Below are positions 37,787-47,814 of a DNA stretch of 64,000 nt, piece by piece. The notes below the pieces were generated by a model. The model was given only the letters and a program-made list of their open reading frames with translations, was not told the DNA's origin and did not search any database. The position numbers and the translations under genes are program-made. Where the stretch lies: the NCBI RefSeq assembly GCF_002777965.1, contig NZ_NGVR01000025.1, positions 1-64,000 of the forward strand, read 5' to 3'. The stretch comes from Proteus columbae (GTDB lineage: Bacteria > Pseudomonadota > Gammaproteobacteria > Enterobacterales > Enterobacteriaceae). The first letter of the stretch is position 1; each line of letters starts with the position of its first letter.

Positions 37787-38701
37787 ATGTACCATTTACG
37801 AACCCCAAAAACAGAGGCAGAATTTGATGCCTATTATGCTTTTCGCTGGGAAATGCTTCGTAAACCGCTACATCAACCTGAAGGCTCTGAAAAAGACGGC
37901 TATGATACCCTCGCACATCACCAAATGGTTGTCGATGAAACAGGGCAACCAGTTGCAATTGGGCGACTTTATATTAATGCGGATAACGAAGGTGCTATCC
38001 GTTTTATGGCAGTACGTACAGACGCACAAGGCAAAGGCTTAGGTACTCTTGTTGCTATGGCACTAGAGTCATTGGCTCGCCAAGAAGGTATAAAACGGAT
38101 CGTGTGTAGTGCACGAGAAGAGTCTGTAAGCTTCTTTGAAAAATTAGGTTATGAAAATTGTGGTTTAGTGACAGGTCCTCAAACGACACCCATTAAGCAC
38201 TTTTTTATGAAAAAAAGTATTGAGTCTTTAGATGATATTCTTCATCGACCTGATTGGTGTGCGGAATTACAAAAACAATGGCATCAACATATCCCTTTAA
38301 GTGAAAAAATGGGGTTACGTATTACTCAATATACAGGAACCCGTTTTTATACCACTATCCCTGAAGCGGGAAACCAAAACCCCCACCACACTATTTTTGC
38401 AGGCAGCCAATTTTCACTCGCAACATTAACAGGTTGGGGTTTGATTTGGTTATTAATGCAAGAACATAAGCTGCAAGGTGATATTGTGTTGGTGGATGCG
38501 CATATTCGTTATCGCAAACCAGTATCAGGGCGTCCTGCCGCCGTTGCTGACATGGAAAATTTAAGCGGCGATTTAGGGCGACTAGCAAAGGGGAGCAAGG
38601 CACGAATTAAGCTAGATGTTGATATTTGTGGTGATGAAGGTGTCGGTGCTGTTTTTAGTGGTACTTATATTGTTTTACCTTCACAAAATAAGCAGTGCTA
38701 A
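37787..38701 (+). CDS. fabY: FabY (YiiD), fusion of GNAT and thioesterase-like domains
   Basis: 304 residues. N-terminal GNAT domain ([19 protein letters not shown], ca. residues 75-95; KLGYENCG) and C-terminal hotdog domain (about 165-300, with [22 protein letters not shown] and [12 protein letters not shown]). E. coli FabY (YiiD) is reported to be a decarboxylase-type alternative entry into fatty acid synthesis. Co-directional with dtd. Confidence 0.92.
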   Translation: MYHLRTPKTEAEFDAYYAFRWEMLRKPLHQPEGSEKDGYDTLAHHQMVVDETGQPVAIGRLYINADNEGAIRFMAVRTDAQGKGLGTLVAMALESLARQEGIKRIVCSAREESVSFFEKLGYENCGLVTGPQTTPIKHFFMKKSIESLDDILHRPDWCAELQKQWHQHIPLSEKMGLRITQYTGTRFYTTIPEAGNQNPHHTIFAGSQFSLATLTGWGLIWLLMQEHKLQGDIVLVDAHIRYRKPVSGRPAAVADMENLSGDLGRLAKGSKARIKLDVDICGDEGVGAVFSGTYIVLPSQNKQC

Positions 38702-38884
38702 TCCAACTATCTATCTTTAGAGTAACTTAAAGGGAAATTACTATTTTCTTTTGGGTTATCTTCTCTATTTTCTGCGTTTTTTATTAAAAAAACAGAGTAT
38801 AAAAAATCTATTCTTGAATGCTGGTGTTATAGAGTTTCTATCGCTATCCAATTGATGTATATTTCGCAGTTTACGGAGGGAAGC

Positions 38885-39766
38885 ATGGACACCAATTTAT
38901 CTACTCGTCTTAATAAATATATCAGTGAAAGCGGGATCTGCTCACGTCGTGAGGCTGACCGCTATATTGAGCAAGGACTTGTCCTTATTAATGGCAAACG
39001 CGCCGGTATTGGCGATCAAGTATTTGCCGGCGATGAAGTCAAAGTCAATGGTCGATTGATTGAAGCACAGGATAACTCTGAGCTGGTTTTGATTGCGCTG
39101 AATAAGCCTGTGGGCATTGTGAGTACCACAGATGATGGCGAAAAAGATAATATTGTTGACTATGTTAACCACAGTACCCGTATTTTCCCAATTGGGCGTT
39201 TAGATAAAGATTCACAAGGATTAATTTTTCTGACCAACCACGGTGATTTAGTCAATAAAATCCTACGTGCAGGTAATGATCACGAAAAAGAGTACCTTGT
39301 GACAGTGAATAAGCCGATCACAGATGAGTTTATTCATGGAATGGGTGCTGGTGTTCCTATCATGGGACAAAAAACCAAGAAATGTAAGGTCAAGAAAGAA
39401 GCGCCGATGGTGTTTCGTATTACCTTAGTTCAAGGGTTGAATCGCCAAATTCGTCGTATGTGTGAATATTTTGGCTATGAAGTTACTAAGCTTGAACGCA
39501 TTCGCATTATGAATGTGAGCTTATCGGGATTACCTGTTGGTGAATGGCGTGATCTGACTGATGATGAACTAATTACTTTATTTGAAGCGATTGAAAAATC
39601 GACTTCCGAAGCACCACCAAAACCAAAGCAAAATAAGCCGAAAAAACAAATCAGTAGTAATGCGAAAGCATTGGGTATTCATATTCCTCAAACAAAAACT
39701 AAAGAAACGGAAAATAATTCCCGTAAGCGTTTTGTTCAGCCTGGTCGTAAAAAGAAAAAACGTTAA
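38885..39766 (+). CDS. rluF: RluF, 23S rRNA pseudouridine synthase
   Basis: About 293 residues from ATG 38885 after TTACGGAGGGAAGC. N-terminal S4 RNA-binding domain ([20 protein letters not shown]), then the RsuA/RluB-type core with catalytic aspartate in [18 protein letters not shown], and [16 protein letters not shown]. The tail is lysine-rich. RluF makes pseudouridine 2604 and, less, 2605 of 23S rRNA and also a tRNA-Tyr site. Confidence 0.95.
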   Translation: MDTNLSTRLNKYISESGICSRREADRYIEQGLVLINGKRAGIGDQVFAGDEVKVNGRLIEAQDNSELVLIALNKPVGIVSTTDDGEKDNIVDYVNHSTRIFPIGRLDKDSQGLIFLTNHGDLVNKILRAGNDHEKEYLVTVNKPITDEFIHGMGAGVPIMGQKTKKCKVKKEAPMVFRITLVQGLNRQIRRMCEYFGYEVTKLERIRIMNVSLSGLPVGEWRDLTDDELITLFEAIEKSTSEAPPKPKQNKPKKQISSNAKALGIHIPQTKTKETENNSRKRFVQPGRKKKKR

Positions 39767-39794
39767 TTTCATCAGTAAAAATGCGATAAAAACA

Positions 39795-39820
39795 AAAAAA
39801 CACCTGAAAGGGTGTTTTTT
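39795..39820 (+). terminator. Terminator of rluF
   Basis: AAAAAACACC (39795-39804) pairs with GGTGTTTTTT (39811-39820) around TGAAAG. It lies between rluF and the convergent antitoxin-like gene and may serve both. Confidence 0.85.
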
Positions 39821-39858
39821 GTTTGTTCTATTTAAGAGAAATTATTGCATCGGTAAAA

Positions 39859-40098
39859 TTAGTCTAAATCAAGCTCATCTAATTTATTTTGGCGACGTTC
39901 AAGTACAATCGCTGCAAGTTCGGCATCCATAACTCGCTCAATCAAGGCATCATAGTCTTCTTTAGAAAGGCAATAGAACAACGGAGTTTTGTTGTCATCA
40001 CACACAAGCAGTGTGCTGTTATCTTCAAGTGCAGTTAAAGGAGATTGTTGAAACACATTTAAAGATATTTTTTCAGGGGAAAAATCTTCGTCAGACAT
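39859..40098 (-). CDS. Orphan Phd/YefM- or StbD-like antitoxin-like protein
   Basis: About 79 residues from ATG 40098, preceded by GGAGTTTTC; frame from 40134 dismissed. It has a typical antitoxin shape: a short N-terminal domain with LNVFQQSPLTALE and DDNKTPLFYCLSKEDYDALIERVMDAELAAIVLERRQ, a segment resembling StbD/Phd-type antitoxins, followed by an acidic end. No toxin gene lies next to it. It could be a solitary antitoxin or a housekeeping relative; confidence in the family is moderate. Confidence 0.65.
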   Translation of the reverse strand: MSDEDFSPEKISLNVFQQSPLTALEDNSTLLVCDDNKTPLFYCLSKEDYDALIERVMDAELAAIVLERRQNKLDELDLD

Positions 40099-40185
40099 GA
40101 AAACTCCACAATAAAGAAAAGGGCAATAGCGCATTGTAACGCTTTTTATAAAGGGAGCAATCCGTGCTCCTGCGAAAGATCAATA

Positions 40186-41862
40186 TTATAGGTGATTAAT
40201 TATCTCGCCATTTTGTATCACTGAGTTGAGTATTTGTTGCTCACCTTTACTTCCCGTTAATGTGCCATTAAGTGTTGATGCCACTGGGCTTGCACGTAAA
40301 TCACCTTTCAATTTTAGTGTGAATTGGCCTATTTCATCAGAGTAGGTTGTTTTTAAACCCAATGTATAAGGCGTTGATAAAGGTACATTTAGGCCATTAG
40401 CAATAAGTGAAAATTGGCGCTGTTGGTTAGATTGCACTAAACCCGCTGAACCTCGAACAATGCCATCACCAATAAATGCTGAATATTGCTCAACAATAGC
40501 GTTATCTTGTTGAGTGACAATTTTTAAATCAGGGCGACGTAATTCAATGCGATTTAACGTACCACTATCGGCATTTAACATGGCTGAACCTTGCCATAAT
40601 CCCCATTCACCTTCTTTTGCAACCACTAAATTTTGCAGTTTTCCTGTTAAGTTAGTGAATTGGAATGGAAATTCTGGTGTGATATCAATCAAGATAGATT
40701 GATTAATAGATAACTGTTCAATAATGATATTTTGAATATTACTCTTGTTATCTATTGGTTTAGCTAAAAAAGTGAGCCAATTTTCAGGTAGTGTATATAA
40801 AATGCCTGATAGTGTGGCATCTTGGATGGTGATGGTTTTATTGTCTTGATCCCAATGACCAGCAAGCTTAATTAAGCCTTTTTCATAGCGTAGGCTGAGG
40901 TTATCTAGAGTGAGTTGATTGTTCTGCTGGTTAAGTTTTGCGATAAGATCAGTGAAGTGTTCATCTTGAAAAACAACGTCATTTGTATTGAGCTCGCCAG
41001 TTGTAAATGAAAGCACGTTATCCCATTTAAACTGAGAAAATTGCCCATCAAAACCACTGATTGCCCACTGTTTTCCTTCAGCAGTAAAGTCAACAATATT
41101 GAGTGCTCTTATGCTAATGCGGGGGTATTCAGAGAGCGACTGAATTAATTCGTCAAAGGTTTGCGAGGATTGCCAGCGCAAGCCATTCATATAAATTTCA
41201 TCAAATTTCCATTGATTATCTTGATATTGTCCACTCAAGGAGAGTGAGCCATTAAGTAGGCGAGTACCTAATTTTTCTATTTGAATACTATTCGGCTGAT
41301 ATTGCCCAGAAATAATAAAGTTACTGAATTCATTATTATTTATCATGCCGTTAGCAATGGAAAATTGGAAATGGCCCGCTCCGATCAAGTCGGTTGATGT
41401 CGGGATCCATGGTGTGATCCCTCCCGTTACTTTCTTGGCATCAAAAGAAAAATCAGTTTTTTCACTGCTTAGTGCCATATTTTTAAATTGTAAGATGTCG
41501 GCGCTTAACGGTATTGAAGGTGTTTTGTCTGCAAAATCAATATTGCCATTTTCTAATGTAATTTTTTGCAGATGAGAAGGAGTGGTAAAAAATTGCCAAT
41601 TAAACCGGATTTGTGCTGACTTTGCGGATACCGTGGCTTTATCTTGTTTAGGATTAACGAGGAGATCATGAACAATGACTTGCTCGGGTTGCATAAGATC
41701 ATGCTCAATACCTGAAAAGCGAATATCATAGTCAGTGTATTGTGTCAGCCATTCACTGGTTTTTTGTGCGCCCCACTGAGTCTGAATAAAAGCGTAAATT
41801 ATAATAATAAATAAAATAACGATAAGTATCAGAGATACCAAACTTTTCATCAGCCAGCGCAT
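40186..41862 (-). CDS. yicH: YicH, AsmA-family inner-membrane-anchored protein
   Basis: 558 residues. An N-terminal membrane anchor (residues 5-28, VSLILIVILFIIIIYAFI) is followed by a long beta-rich periplasmic region ending in a soluble tail. Segments TQWGAQKTSEWLTQYTDY and ITPWIP and YTLPENW align with E. coli YicH. AsmA-like proteins are thought to form lipid-conducting bridges across the periplasm. Follows xanP in E. coli; here an unknown gene lies in between. Confidence 0.9.
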   Translation of the reverse strand: MRWLMKSLVSLILIVILFIIIIYAFIQTQWGAQKTSEWLTQYTDYDIRFSGIEHDLMQPEQVIVHDLLVNPKQDKATVSAKSAQIRFNWQFFTTPSHLQKITLENGNIDFADKTPSIPLSADILQFKNMALSSEKTDFSFDAKKVTGGITPWIPTSTDLIGAGHFQFSIANGMINNNEFSNFIISGQYQPNSIQIEKLGTRLLNGSLSLSGQYQDNQWKFDEIYMNGLRWQSSQTFDELIQSLSEYPRISIRALNIVDFTAEGKQWAISGFDGQFSQFKWDNVLSFTTGELNTNDVVFQDEHFTDLIAKLNQQNNQLTLDNLSLRYEKGLIKLAGHWDQDNKTITIQDATLSGILYTLPENWLTFLAKPIDNKSNIQNIIIEQLSINQSILIDITPEFPFQFTNLTGKLQNLVVAKEGEWGLWQGSAMLNADSGTLNRIELRRPDLKIVTQQDNAIVEQYSAFIGDGIVRGSAGLVQSNQQRQFSLIANGLNVPLSTPYTLGLKTTYSDEIGQFTLKLKGDLRASPVASTLNGTLTGSKGEQQILNSVIQNGEIINHL

Positions 41863-41950
41863 AACCTTTCTCCTGTTTTATACTCCATCAAAACATTATA
41901 CAGTTATGCCTGAAAATTCATTTGCGCTCAAGTACTCTCTGAGTATGTGT

Positions 41951-42550
41951 TCATTGATTATTTGATATATTCAAATTATCTATCTTTTGTATTAATGAAT
42001 CAAAATCTGTAGTGATTTGAGAAATCTTTTTTGAGTCATGGATTCCATCGTGGATAAAAGGCTTTGCCTCTTGAAGCGCTGTTTTTATCGTTTTTATTCC
42101 TGTAGTTGCAATACTAAGCAGATGACTCGAATAAGATGGTGTTTGTTTTTCATGTCTAACAAAGTTAATTAACTGAGTTATCATATCATTGGGTTCAAAA
42201 TCACCTGAACTATAAATATTGTGGAGATTTGTTGAGATTCTTGCCTGCTCAGCGACATATTTAAAAGAGTATTTTAGGTGACCAATAGTGTTCTGCTTAT
42301 TTTTATTGTTCAGATCTTCATTTTGAATAAATTTAACAGCATCGTTGATTGTCATTGCTAAATTATATTCAGGAATAGTTTTATTATTTAAAGATTTAAA
42401 AACATGGTTAGAATTAAATAGTGCTTGAATTTTATCAATTAAGCGAACTAAAAAGGCTCGAATATCCGTGATTTCATGCTCTGATGTAGATGAGTGTATT
42501 TTTAAATAGGTAAGGGATGCAGTATGTGGGAGTGGAGCATGTGTCGACAT
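41951..42550 (-). CDS. Uncharacterised protein inserted between xanP and yicH
   Basis: 199 residues, largely helical, polar, rich in Asn, Lys, Ile and Ser, without signal peptide or membrane helix. No recognised motif. It is markedly A+T-rich compared with its flanks, and the E. coli order is xanP-yicH without it, so it is a probable insertion. Only its start (M at 42550, with a modest purine-rich leader) and position support it. Function unknown. Confidence 0.6.
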   Translation of the reverse strand: MSTHAPLPHTASLTYLKIHSSTSEHEITDIRAFLVRLIDKIQALFNSNHVFKSLNNKTIPEYNLAMTINDAVKFIQNEDLNNKNKQNTIGHLKYSFKYVAEQARISTNLHNIYSSGDFEPNDMITQLINFVRHEKQTPSYSSHLLSIATTGIKTIKTALQEAKPFIHDGIHDSKKISQITTDFDSLIQKIDNLNISNNQ

Positions 42551-42649
42551 ATTTTTTCTCTCTTAAATAGGATTTAAATAACTAAATAACGAATATAAGA
42601 AGAGAGTTATTTAAAAAAACAGCCATTGGACGATAATTAAAAGTAAAGC

Positions 42650-42671
42650 ACCCATTTATAATAAAATGGGT
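42650..42671 (-). terminator. Terminator of xanP
   Basis: ACCCATTT (42650-42657) pairs with AAATGGGT (42664-42671); flanking AAAAGTAAA and TTTTACTTTT extend it. It lies 39 bases past the xanP stop and so separates xanP from the unknown gene. Confidence 0.8.
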
Positions 42672-42709
42672 ATTTTACTTTTTCATTTAACCTGCATTAT
42701 TTAAGTAAA

Positions 42710-44101
42710 CTATTTTTCTTGAGGAAAAATCAGATTTAAAATAATGGCTGTTAAACCACCAGCAGCAATACCTGATGACAGCAATGTTTTTAACCAATCA
42801 GGTGCAAACTGCAAGATTTGAGGCTGCTGTGAAACGCCTAATCCGACTGCAAGTGAAATCGCAAGGATCATGATAGCTCGGCGGTTTAATGCCTCTTTAG
42901 AGACAATGCGTACACCAGATGCAGCTATCGTACCGAACATAACTAATGTGGCTCCGCCTAATACTGGCTCAGGAATTCTTTGCACAAATTCTGCAACGAA
43001 TGGAAATAAGCCTAAGATAACGAGCATTGCGGCAACAACATAACCTACGTAGCGACTAGCCACACCCGTCAATTGGATCACACCATTATTTTGACCAAAA
43101 CAAGAGTTTGGGAAGGTATTGAAAAATGCAGAAACCATGGAGTTAATTCCATTAGCCAATACGCCCCCTTTAATGCGTTTCATATACAAAGGGCCACTGA
43201 CGGGTTGCTCTGAAACATCTGAAGTTGCTGTAATATCCCCAATGGTTTCTAGTGATGTGATCATAAACACCAGCATTAAAGGAATAAGCAAATGCCAATC
43301 AAATGACAGTCCATAATAAAACGGCTCAGGAATAGTCATAAAAGGTGTTTCTTGATGTTCTGCTGGAGTGGGTAACATATCTAAAGCCCAAGCAAGAACA
43401 TAACCTACCGCCATTGCAATGACCAAAGAAGCAACTCGTAAATAAGGATTTTTTTGTCGATTAAGTAAAATAATAACGATAAGAACAGAACCTGCTAATA
43501 ACAGGTTTTGTGGTGAACCGAAGGTATTATTCTCTATAGCTGCATAACCACCGCCGATAGAAGTCAATCCAACTTGAATTAAAGAGAGGCCGATTATCAT
43601 CACTACGACACCTGAAACTAACGGTGTAATGATACGTCTTGCTAAGTGAAGTACACGAGAAAGGATAATTTCGGTTAATGAGGCGACCATTAATGTCCCA
43701 AAAAGGGCTGCCATCATTGTTGGAATATCAGCACCGCCATTTTTAAGTGCTAATCCCCCCATAATAAGCGGAGCAACAAAGTTAAAGCTTGTTCCTTGGA
43801 TTGATAACAATCCTGAACCTATCGGTCCCCATGCCCGAATTTGAATCAGAGAGGCAATGCCTGATGCAAATAAAGACATACTGATTATGCGTTGGGTATC
43901 GTGTGCAGGTAATCCTAATGCTTGGCAAATGAGGATAGCCGGCGTGATAACCGCAACAAACATGGCTAAAAGATGTTGACAAGCAGCAAAGAGTGTTTGT
44001 GGTAATGGCGGTTTTTCTTCTAAAGCAAAAAGAAGTTCGCTATTTTTTTTAATTGAAACGTCACTATTTTTAGGCAAATTTTGATTTTCTGAAGTAACCA
44101 T
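42710..44101 (-). CDS. xanP: XanP, xanthine permease (NCS2 family)
   Basis: 463 residues, 12-14 membrane segments. Strong match to E. coli Xan[79 protein letters not shown] (the NCS2 signature). It imports xanthine with protons. A PurR-like box lies 53 bases upstream. Divergent from gltS, as in E. coli. Confidence 0.96.
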   Translation of the reverse strand: MVTSENQNLPKNSDVSIKKNSELLFALEEKPPLPQTLFAACQHLLAMFVAVITPAILICQALGLPAHDTQRIISMSLFASGIASLIQIRAWGPIGSGLLSIQGTSFNFVAPLIMGGLALKNGGADIPTMMAALFGTLMVASLTEIILSRVLHLARRIITPLVSGVVVMIIGLSLIQVGLTSIGGGYAAIENNTFGSPQNLLLAGSVLIVIILLNRQKNPYLRVASLVIAMAVGYVLAWALDMLPTPAEHQETPFMTIPEPFYYGLSFDWHLLIPLMLVFMITSLETIGDITATSDVSEQPVSGPLYMKRIKGGVLANGINSMVSAFFNTFPNSCFGQNNGVIQLTGVASRYVGYVVAAMLVILGLFPFVAEFVQRIPEPVLGGATLVMFGTIAASGVRIVSKEALNRRAIMILAISLAVGLGVSQQPQILQFAPDWLKTLLSSGIAAGGLTAIILNLIFPQEK

Positions 44102-44153
44102 GGTGTGAATTTCTTATTCGGCAAAAACGGTATTTTAATGATCTGCGCCACAA

Positions 44154-44169
44154 AAGCAATCGTTTGCGT
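44154..44169 (-). promoter_or_regulatory. PurR-like operator upstream of xanP
   Basis: The minus strand reads ACGCAAACGATTGCTT, 14 of 16 matches to the PurR consensus ACGCAAACGTTTGCGT, with the central CG intact. It lies 53 bases upstream of xanP in the gap shared with gltS. Confidence 0.7.
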
Positions 44170-44342
44170 AAAAATGATGTTATCAAAATGCATAAGAGGC
44201 GCTCACATTTTTATATGTTTTAACTTGTGTTTGTCTCCGTTTTTTTTTCTAATCGGGGATACCTGCTTTTGGCGTTGTTTATGGATGAACTTAGCGTCGT
44301 AGTATTTTTATATAAAATTAACAAATAAGACGGGGTACATAA

Positions 44343-45560
44343 ATGTATCATCTTGATGTTTATGGCACGCTGGTTGCGGCCACTTTGGTTCTCTTGATCG
44401 GACGTAAGTTAGTGAAATCTGTTCCTTTTTTAGAACGGTATACGATCCCAGAACCCGTTGCAGGTGGGCTACTTGTAGCCGTTCTTCTATTAGCATTCAA
44501 ATCTTTTATGGACTGGGAAGTGAGTTTTGATCTCTCACTTAAAGATCCATTAATGCTGGCCTTCTTTGCAACAATTGGTTTAAACGCAAACCTCGCAAGC
44601 TTAAAAGCGGGAGGAAAAGCGCTTTTTATTTTCATCTTTGTTGTTGTTGGGCTGTTGTTAGTACAAAACACAGTCGGTATTGCATTAGCGAAAATGTTAG
44701 GCCTTGATCCATTAATGGGATTACTGGCTGGCTCGATTACATTATCGGGTGGTCATGGTACAGGGGCTGCTTGGGGTAAAACCTTTGTTGAAAATTATGG
44801 TTTTATGAGTGCATCTGAAGTGGCGATGGCTTGTGCTACTTTTGGTTTAGTTTTAGGTGGATTGATTGGTGGTCCAGTTGCACGCTACTTAATCAAGAAT
44901 ATCCCAACACCGGGATTAGGTGCCGACGATCATGAAATGCCAACTGCGTTTGAGAAGCCGACAACAGGTCGAATGATCACTTCAATGGTTTTATTAGAAA
45001 CTATTGCGATGATCTCTATCTGTTTAATGGCAGGTACGTTCCTTTCTCAATTGTTAGAAGGTACGGCATTCTCATTACCGACCTTTGTGTGTGTTCTGTT
45101 TATTGGTGTTATTTTAAGTAATAGCCTTTCAATGCTTGGGTTCTACCGTGTTTTTGATAGAGCGGTATCAGTCTTAGGTAACGTGAGTTTATCGTTATTC
45201 TTAGCGATGGCATTAATGAGCTTGAAATTATGGGAGCTTGCGTCACTGGCGATACCAATGTTGGTTATCCTCGGTGTTCAAGCAGGTGTAATGGCACTGT
45301 ATGCAATTTTTGTGACTTTCCGTGTCATGGGTAAAAATTACGATGCCGCGATTTTAGCAGCAGGTCACTGTGGTTTCGGTTTAGGTGCTACACCAACGGC
45401 GATTGCGAATATGCAAGCTGTAACAGACCGTTTTGGACCGTCTCATCTTGCGTTCTTAGTCGTACCTATGGTCGGTGCATTCTTTATTGATATTGTGAAT
45501 GCAATAGTGATCAAACTGTATCTGATGCTACCGTTTTTTACGCCAATAGTGGCAGGGTAG
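44343..45560 (+). CDS. gltS: GltS, sodium-glutamate symporter
   Basis: 405 residues, about ten membrane helices in two inverted repeats. The GSITLSGGHGTGAAWG and the later AAGHCGFGLGATPTAIANMQA are the glycine-rich re-entrant motifs of the family. It imports glutamate with Na+. Followed by its own terminator. Confidence 0.96.
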   Translation: MYHLDVYGTLVAATLVLLIGRKLVKSVPFLERYTIPEPVAGGLLVAVLLLAFKSFMDWEVSFDLSLKDPLMLAFFATIGLNANLASLKAGGKALFIFIFVVVGLLLVQNTVGIALAKMLGLDPLMGLLAGSITLSGGHGTGAAWGKTFVENYGFMSASEVAMACATFGLVLGGLIGGPVARYLIKNIPTPGLGADDHEMPTAFEKPTTGRMITSMVLLETIAMISICLMAGTFLSQLLEGTAFSLPTFVCVLFIGVILSNSLSMLGFYRVFDRAVSVLGNVSLSLFLAMALMSLKLWELASLAIPMLVILGVQAGVMALYAIFVTFRVMGKNYDAAILAAGHCGFGLGATPTAIANMQAVTDRFGPSHLAFLVVPMVGAFFIDIVNAIVIKLYLMLPFFTPIVAG

Positions 45561-45603
45561 TTTGGTTGCTATAAATTAAAATAGTTTCAAAAACGTTAAA
45601 GAG

Positions 45604-45634
45604 CACCTCAATGTTGGATATCGACATTGAGGTG
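45604..45634 (+). terminator. Terminator of gltS
   Basis: CACCTCAATGT (45604-45614) pairs with ACATTGAGGTG (45624-45634), followed by TTTTTC. It lies 44 bases after the stop. Confidence 0.95.
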
Positions 45635-45722
45635 TTTTTCTATGTGGTATTTAATTTACGAATATTTCGAGATCAATCCAAAGCGAGTTTAAACGCACGC
45701 TAAGCCATGCAAAAGAGTAACC

Positions 45723-47810
45723 TTACGCTTGGCTGTATTGTATCTTGGCAGGTAGCCAGCGTTCGATTAAGGCTTGAGAATGCTTAGGATAGTGTTGATG
45801 CAGGTAACGAGCGATACGCTGAACTTCAGGAACAAGTCCTTGGTCGCGTAATAAATCAGCGACTTTAAATTGTGCATTACCTGTTTGCTTAGTGCCTAAA
45901 AGCTCACCAGGACCACGGATTTCGAGATCTTTTTGTGCAATCACAAAACCATCATTGCTATCTCTTAATACCTGCAATCGCAAACGTGCTGTTTGTGTGA
46001 GTGGTGTTTTATATAACAAAACACAATGAGAGGCGATAGCGCCTCGGCCTACACGTCCACGTAATTGGTGTAATTGTGCAAGCCCCAGACGTTCTGGGTT
46101 ATCAATGATCATTAAACTTGCATTAGGTACGTCAACGCCAACTTCAATCACTGTTGTCGCAACTAAAAGTTGGAGCTCATTTTCTTTAAATGCGGCCATT
46201 ACGGCCTGTTTCTCTGCGGGTTTCATTCGCCCATGTACTAATCCCACTTTGATTTCAGGGAGTGCAATTGTCAGTTCATCATAGATAACTTGGGCTGCTT
46301 GCGCTTCAAGAACATCAGAATCTTCAATTAAAGTACATACCCAATAGGCTTGCCGTTTTTCTTCTGTGCAAGCCAGCCTGATGCGTTCAATAATGTCATT
46401 ACGGCGAGTGTCAGGGATAGCGACAGTGGTAACAGGTGTGCGCCCCGGAGGTAATTCGTCGATGATAGACGTGTCCATATCAGCGTAGGCGGTCATCGCT
46501 AATGTTCGAGGGATCGGCGTTGCTGTCATCACCAATTGATGGGGATGAAAGCCTTGCTCTTCACCCTTTTTCCATAGTGCGAGACGTTGATGTACACCAA
46601 ACCGGTGTTGTTCATCAATAATGACTAAGGCTAGAGAGTGAAATTTAACTTGTTCTTGGAAAATAGCATGCGTTCCAATAATGATTGATACTTCACCATT
46701 TGCAATGGCATTTTGCTGTGTTTCACGCGCTTTTCCTTTCTGTTTTCCTGCTAACCAACCTACTTGGATACCAAAAGGCTCAAACCATTTTTTAAAGGTT
46801 AATGCGTGTTGCTCTGCCAATAATTCAGTTGGTGCCATTAAAGCAACTTGCTTGCCATTAGCAATGGCACGTAATGCACTTAGTGCTGCAACTAAGGTCT
46901 TACCTGAACCTACATCCCCTTGGATCAATCGCATCATCGGATAGTTTTTTTCTAAATCTGTTTCTATCTCATTGACGACACGTTGTTGTGCATTCGTGGG
47001 AGTAAAAGGGAGTGATGCGAGAAATTGCTGACGTAATGTTGACGTATTTGGCATAAACAATGGCTCTGCACGATAAGATTGTGCACCCGCTCTTGCATTG
47101 AGCATACCTAGATTGTGGGCTAGTAATTCTTCAATAATTAGCCTTTTTTGTGTAGGGTGCTGTCCTTTCTCAAGTTCTGCAAAAGCGATATCAGGTGGAG
47201 GATTATGCAGCGTACGTAATGCTGTCGCGAGCGGGGGTAAACCATGAATAAACTGCTCGGGTAATAACTCGTTAATCGCACAGGTATCAAGTAATGCTAA
47301 CGCTTGCTCTATTAATTTACGTAGTGATGTTTGGCGTAGGCCTTCTGTTGTTGAATAGATGGGAGTGAGCGTTTCTTGTAGTTTAACTTCAGCGCCTGCA
47401 ACTTTGATTTTGTATTCAGGGTGAATAATTTCTGGGCCTCGGCTTCCGCGTTTAACTTCGCCATAAGCAGTGACTTGTTTACCTTGAGCAAGGTTGTTTT
47501 TCATTGCTGCTGTAAAGTTAAAAAAACGAAGTGTTAAAATTCCAGAGCCATCAGAAATTTGGCAAGTCATCATTTTACGCCGACCAAAACTCACTTCAGT
47601 TCTTAATATTTCGCCAGAAACAGTAGCAGGAATACCGGGAAGGAGATCGCTGATAGCATAGAGGTGCGTTTGATCTTCATAACGCAAAGGAAGGTGGAGT
47701 AACAAATCCTCAATAGTCACAAGCCCTATTTTTGCCAGCTTGTCTGCCTGACTTGCACCTACGCCGTGAAGAGTGGTTAAGGGGATTGCATCAAGCAGTT
47801 TTCCTTTCAT
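45723..47810 (-). CDS. recG: RecG, ATP-dependent DNA helicase
   Basis: 695 residues. N-terminal wedge domain with OB fold, then the superfamily 2 helicase motifs: GDVGSGKTLVA (motif I), DEQHRFG (II), TATPIPRTL (III), ATTVIEVGVDVPNA and QLRGRVGRG (V and VI). It remodels stalled forks and Holliday junctions. Four bases after trmH; last of the gmk-rpoZ-spoT-trmH-recG cluster. Confidence 0.97.
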   Translation of the reverse strand: MKGKLLDAIPLTTLHGVGASQADKLAKIGLVTIEDLLLHLPLRYEDQTHLYAISDLLPGIPATVSGEILRTEVSFGRRKMMTCQISDGSGILTLRFFNFTAAMKNNLAQGKQVTAYGEVKRGSRGPEIIHPEYKIKVAGAEVKLQETLTPIYSTTEGLRQTSLRKLIEQALALLDTCAINELLPEQFIHGLPPLATALRTLHNPPPDIAFAELEKGQHPTQKRLIIEELLAHNLGMLNARAGAQSYRAEPLFMPNTSTLRQQFLASLPFTPTNAQQRVVNEIETDLEKNYPMMRLIQGDVGSGKTLVAALSALRAIANGKQVALMAPTELLAEQHALTFKKWFEPFGIQVGWLAGKQKGKARETQQNAIANGEVSIIIGTHAIFQEQVKFHSLALVIIDEQHRFGVHQRLALWKKGEEQGFHPHQLVMTATPIPRTLAMTAYADMDTSIIDELPPGRTPVTTVAIPDTRRNDIIERIRLACTEEKRQAYWVCTLIEDSDVLEAQAAQVIYDELTIALPEIKVGLVHGRMKPAEKQAVMAAFKENELQLLVATTVIEVGVDVPNASLMIIDNPERLGLAQLHQLRGRVGRGAIASHCVLLYKTPLTQTARLRLQVLRDSNDGFVIAQKDLEIRGPGELLGTKQTGNAQFKVADLLRDQGLVPEVQRIARYLHQHYPKHSQALIERWLPAKIQYSQA

Positions 47811-47814
47811 GGGA

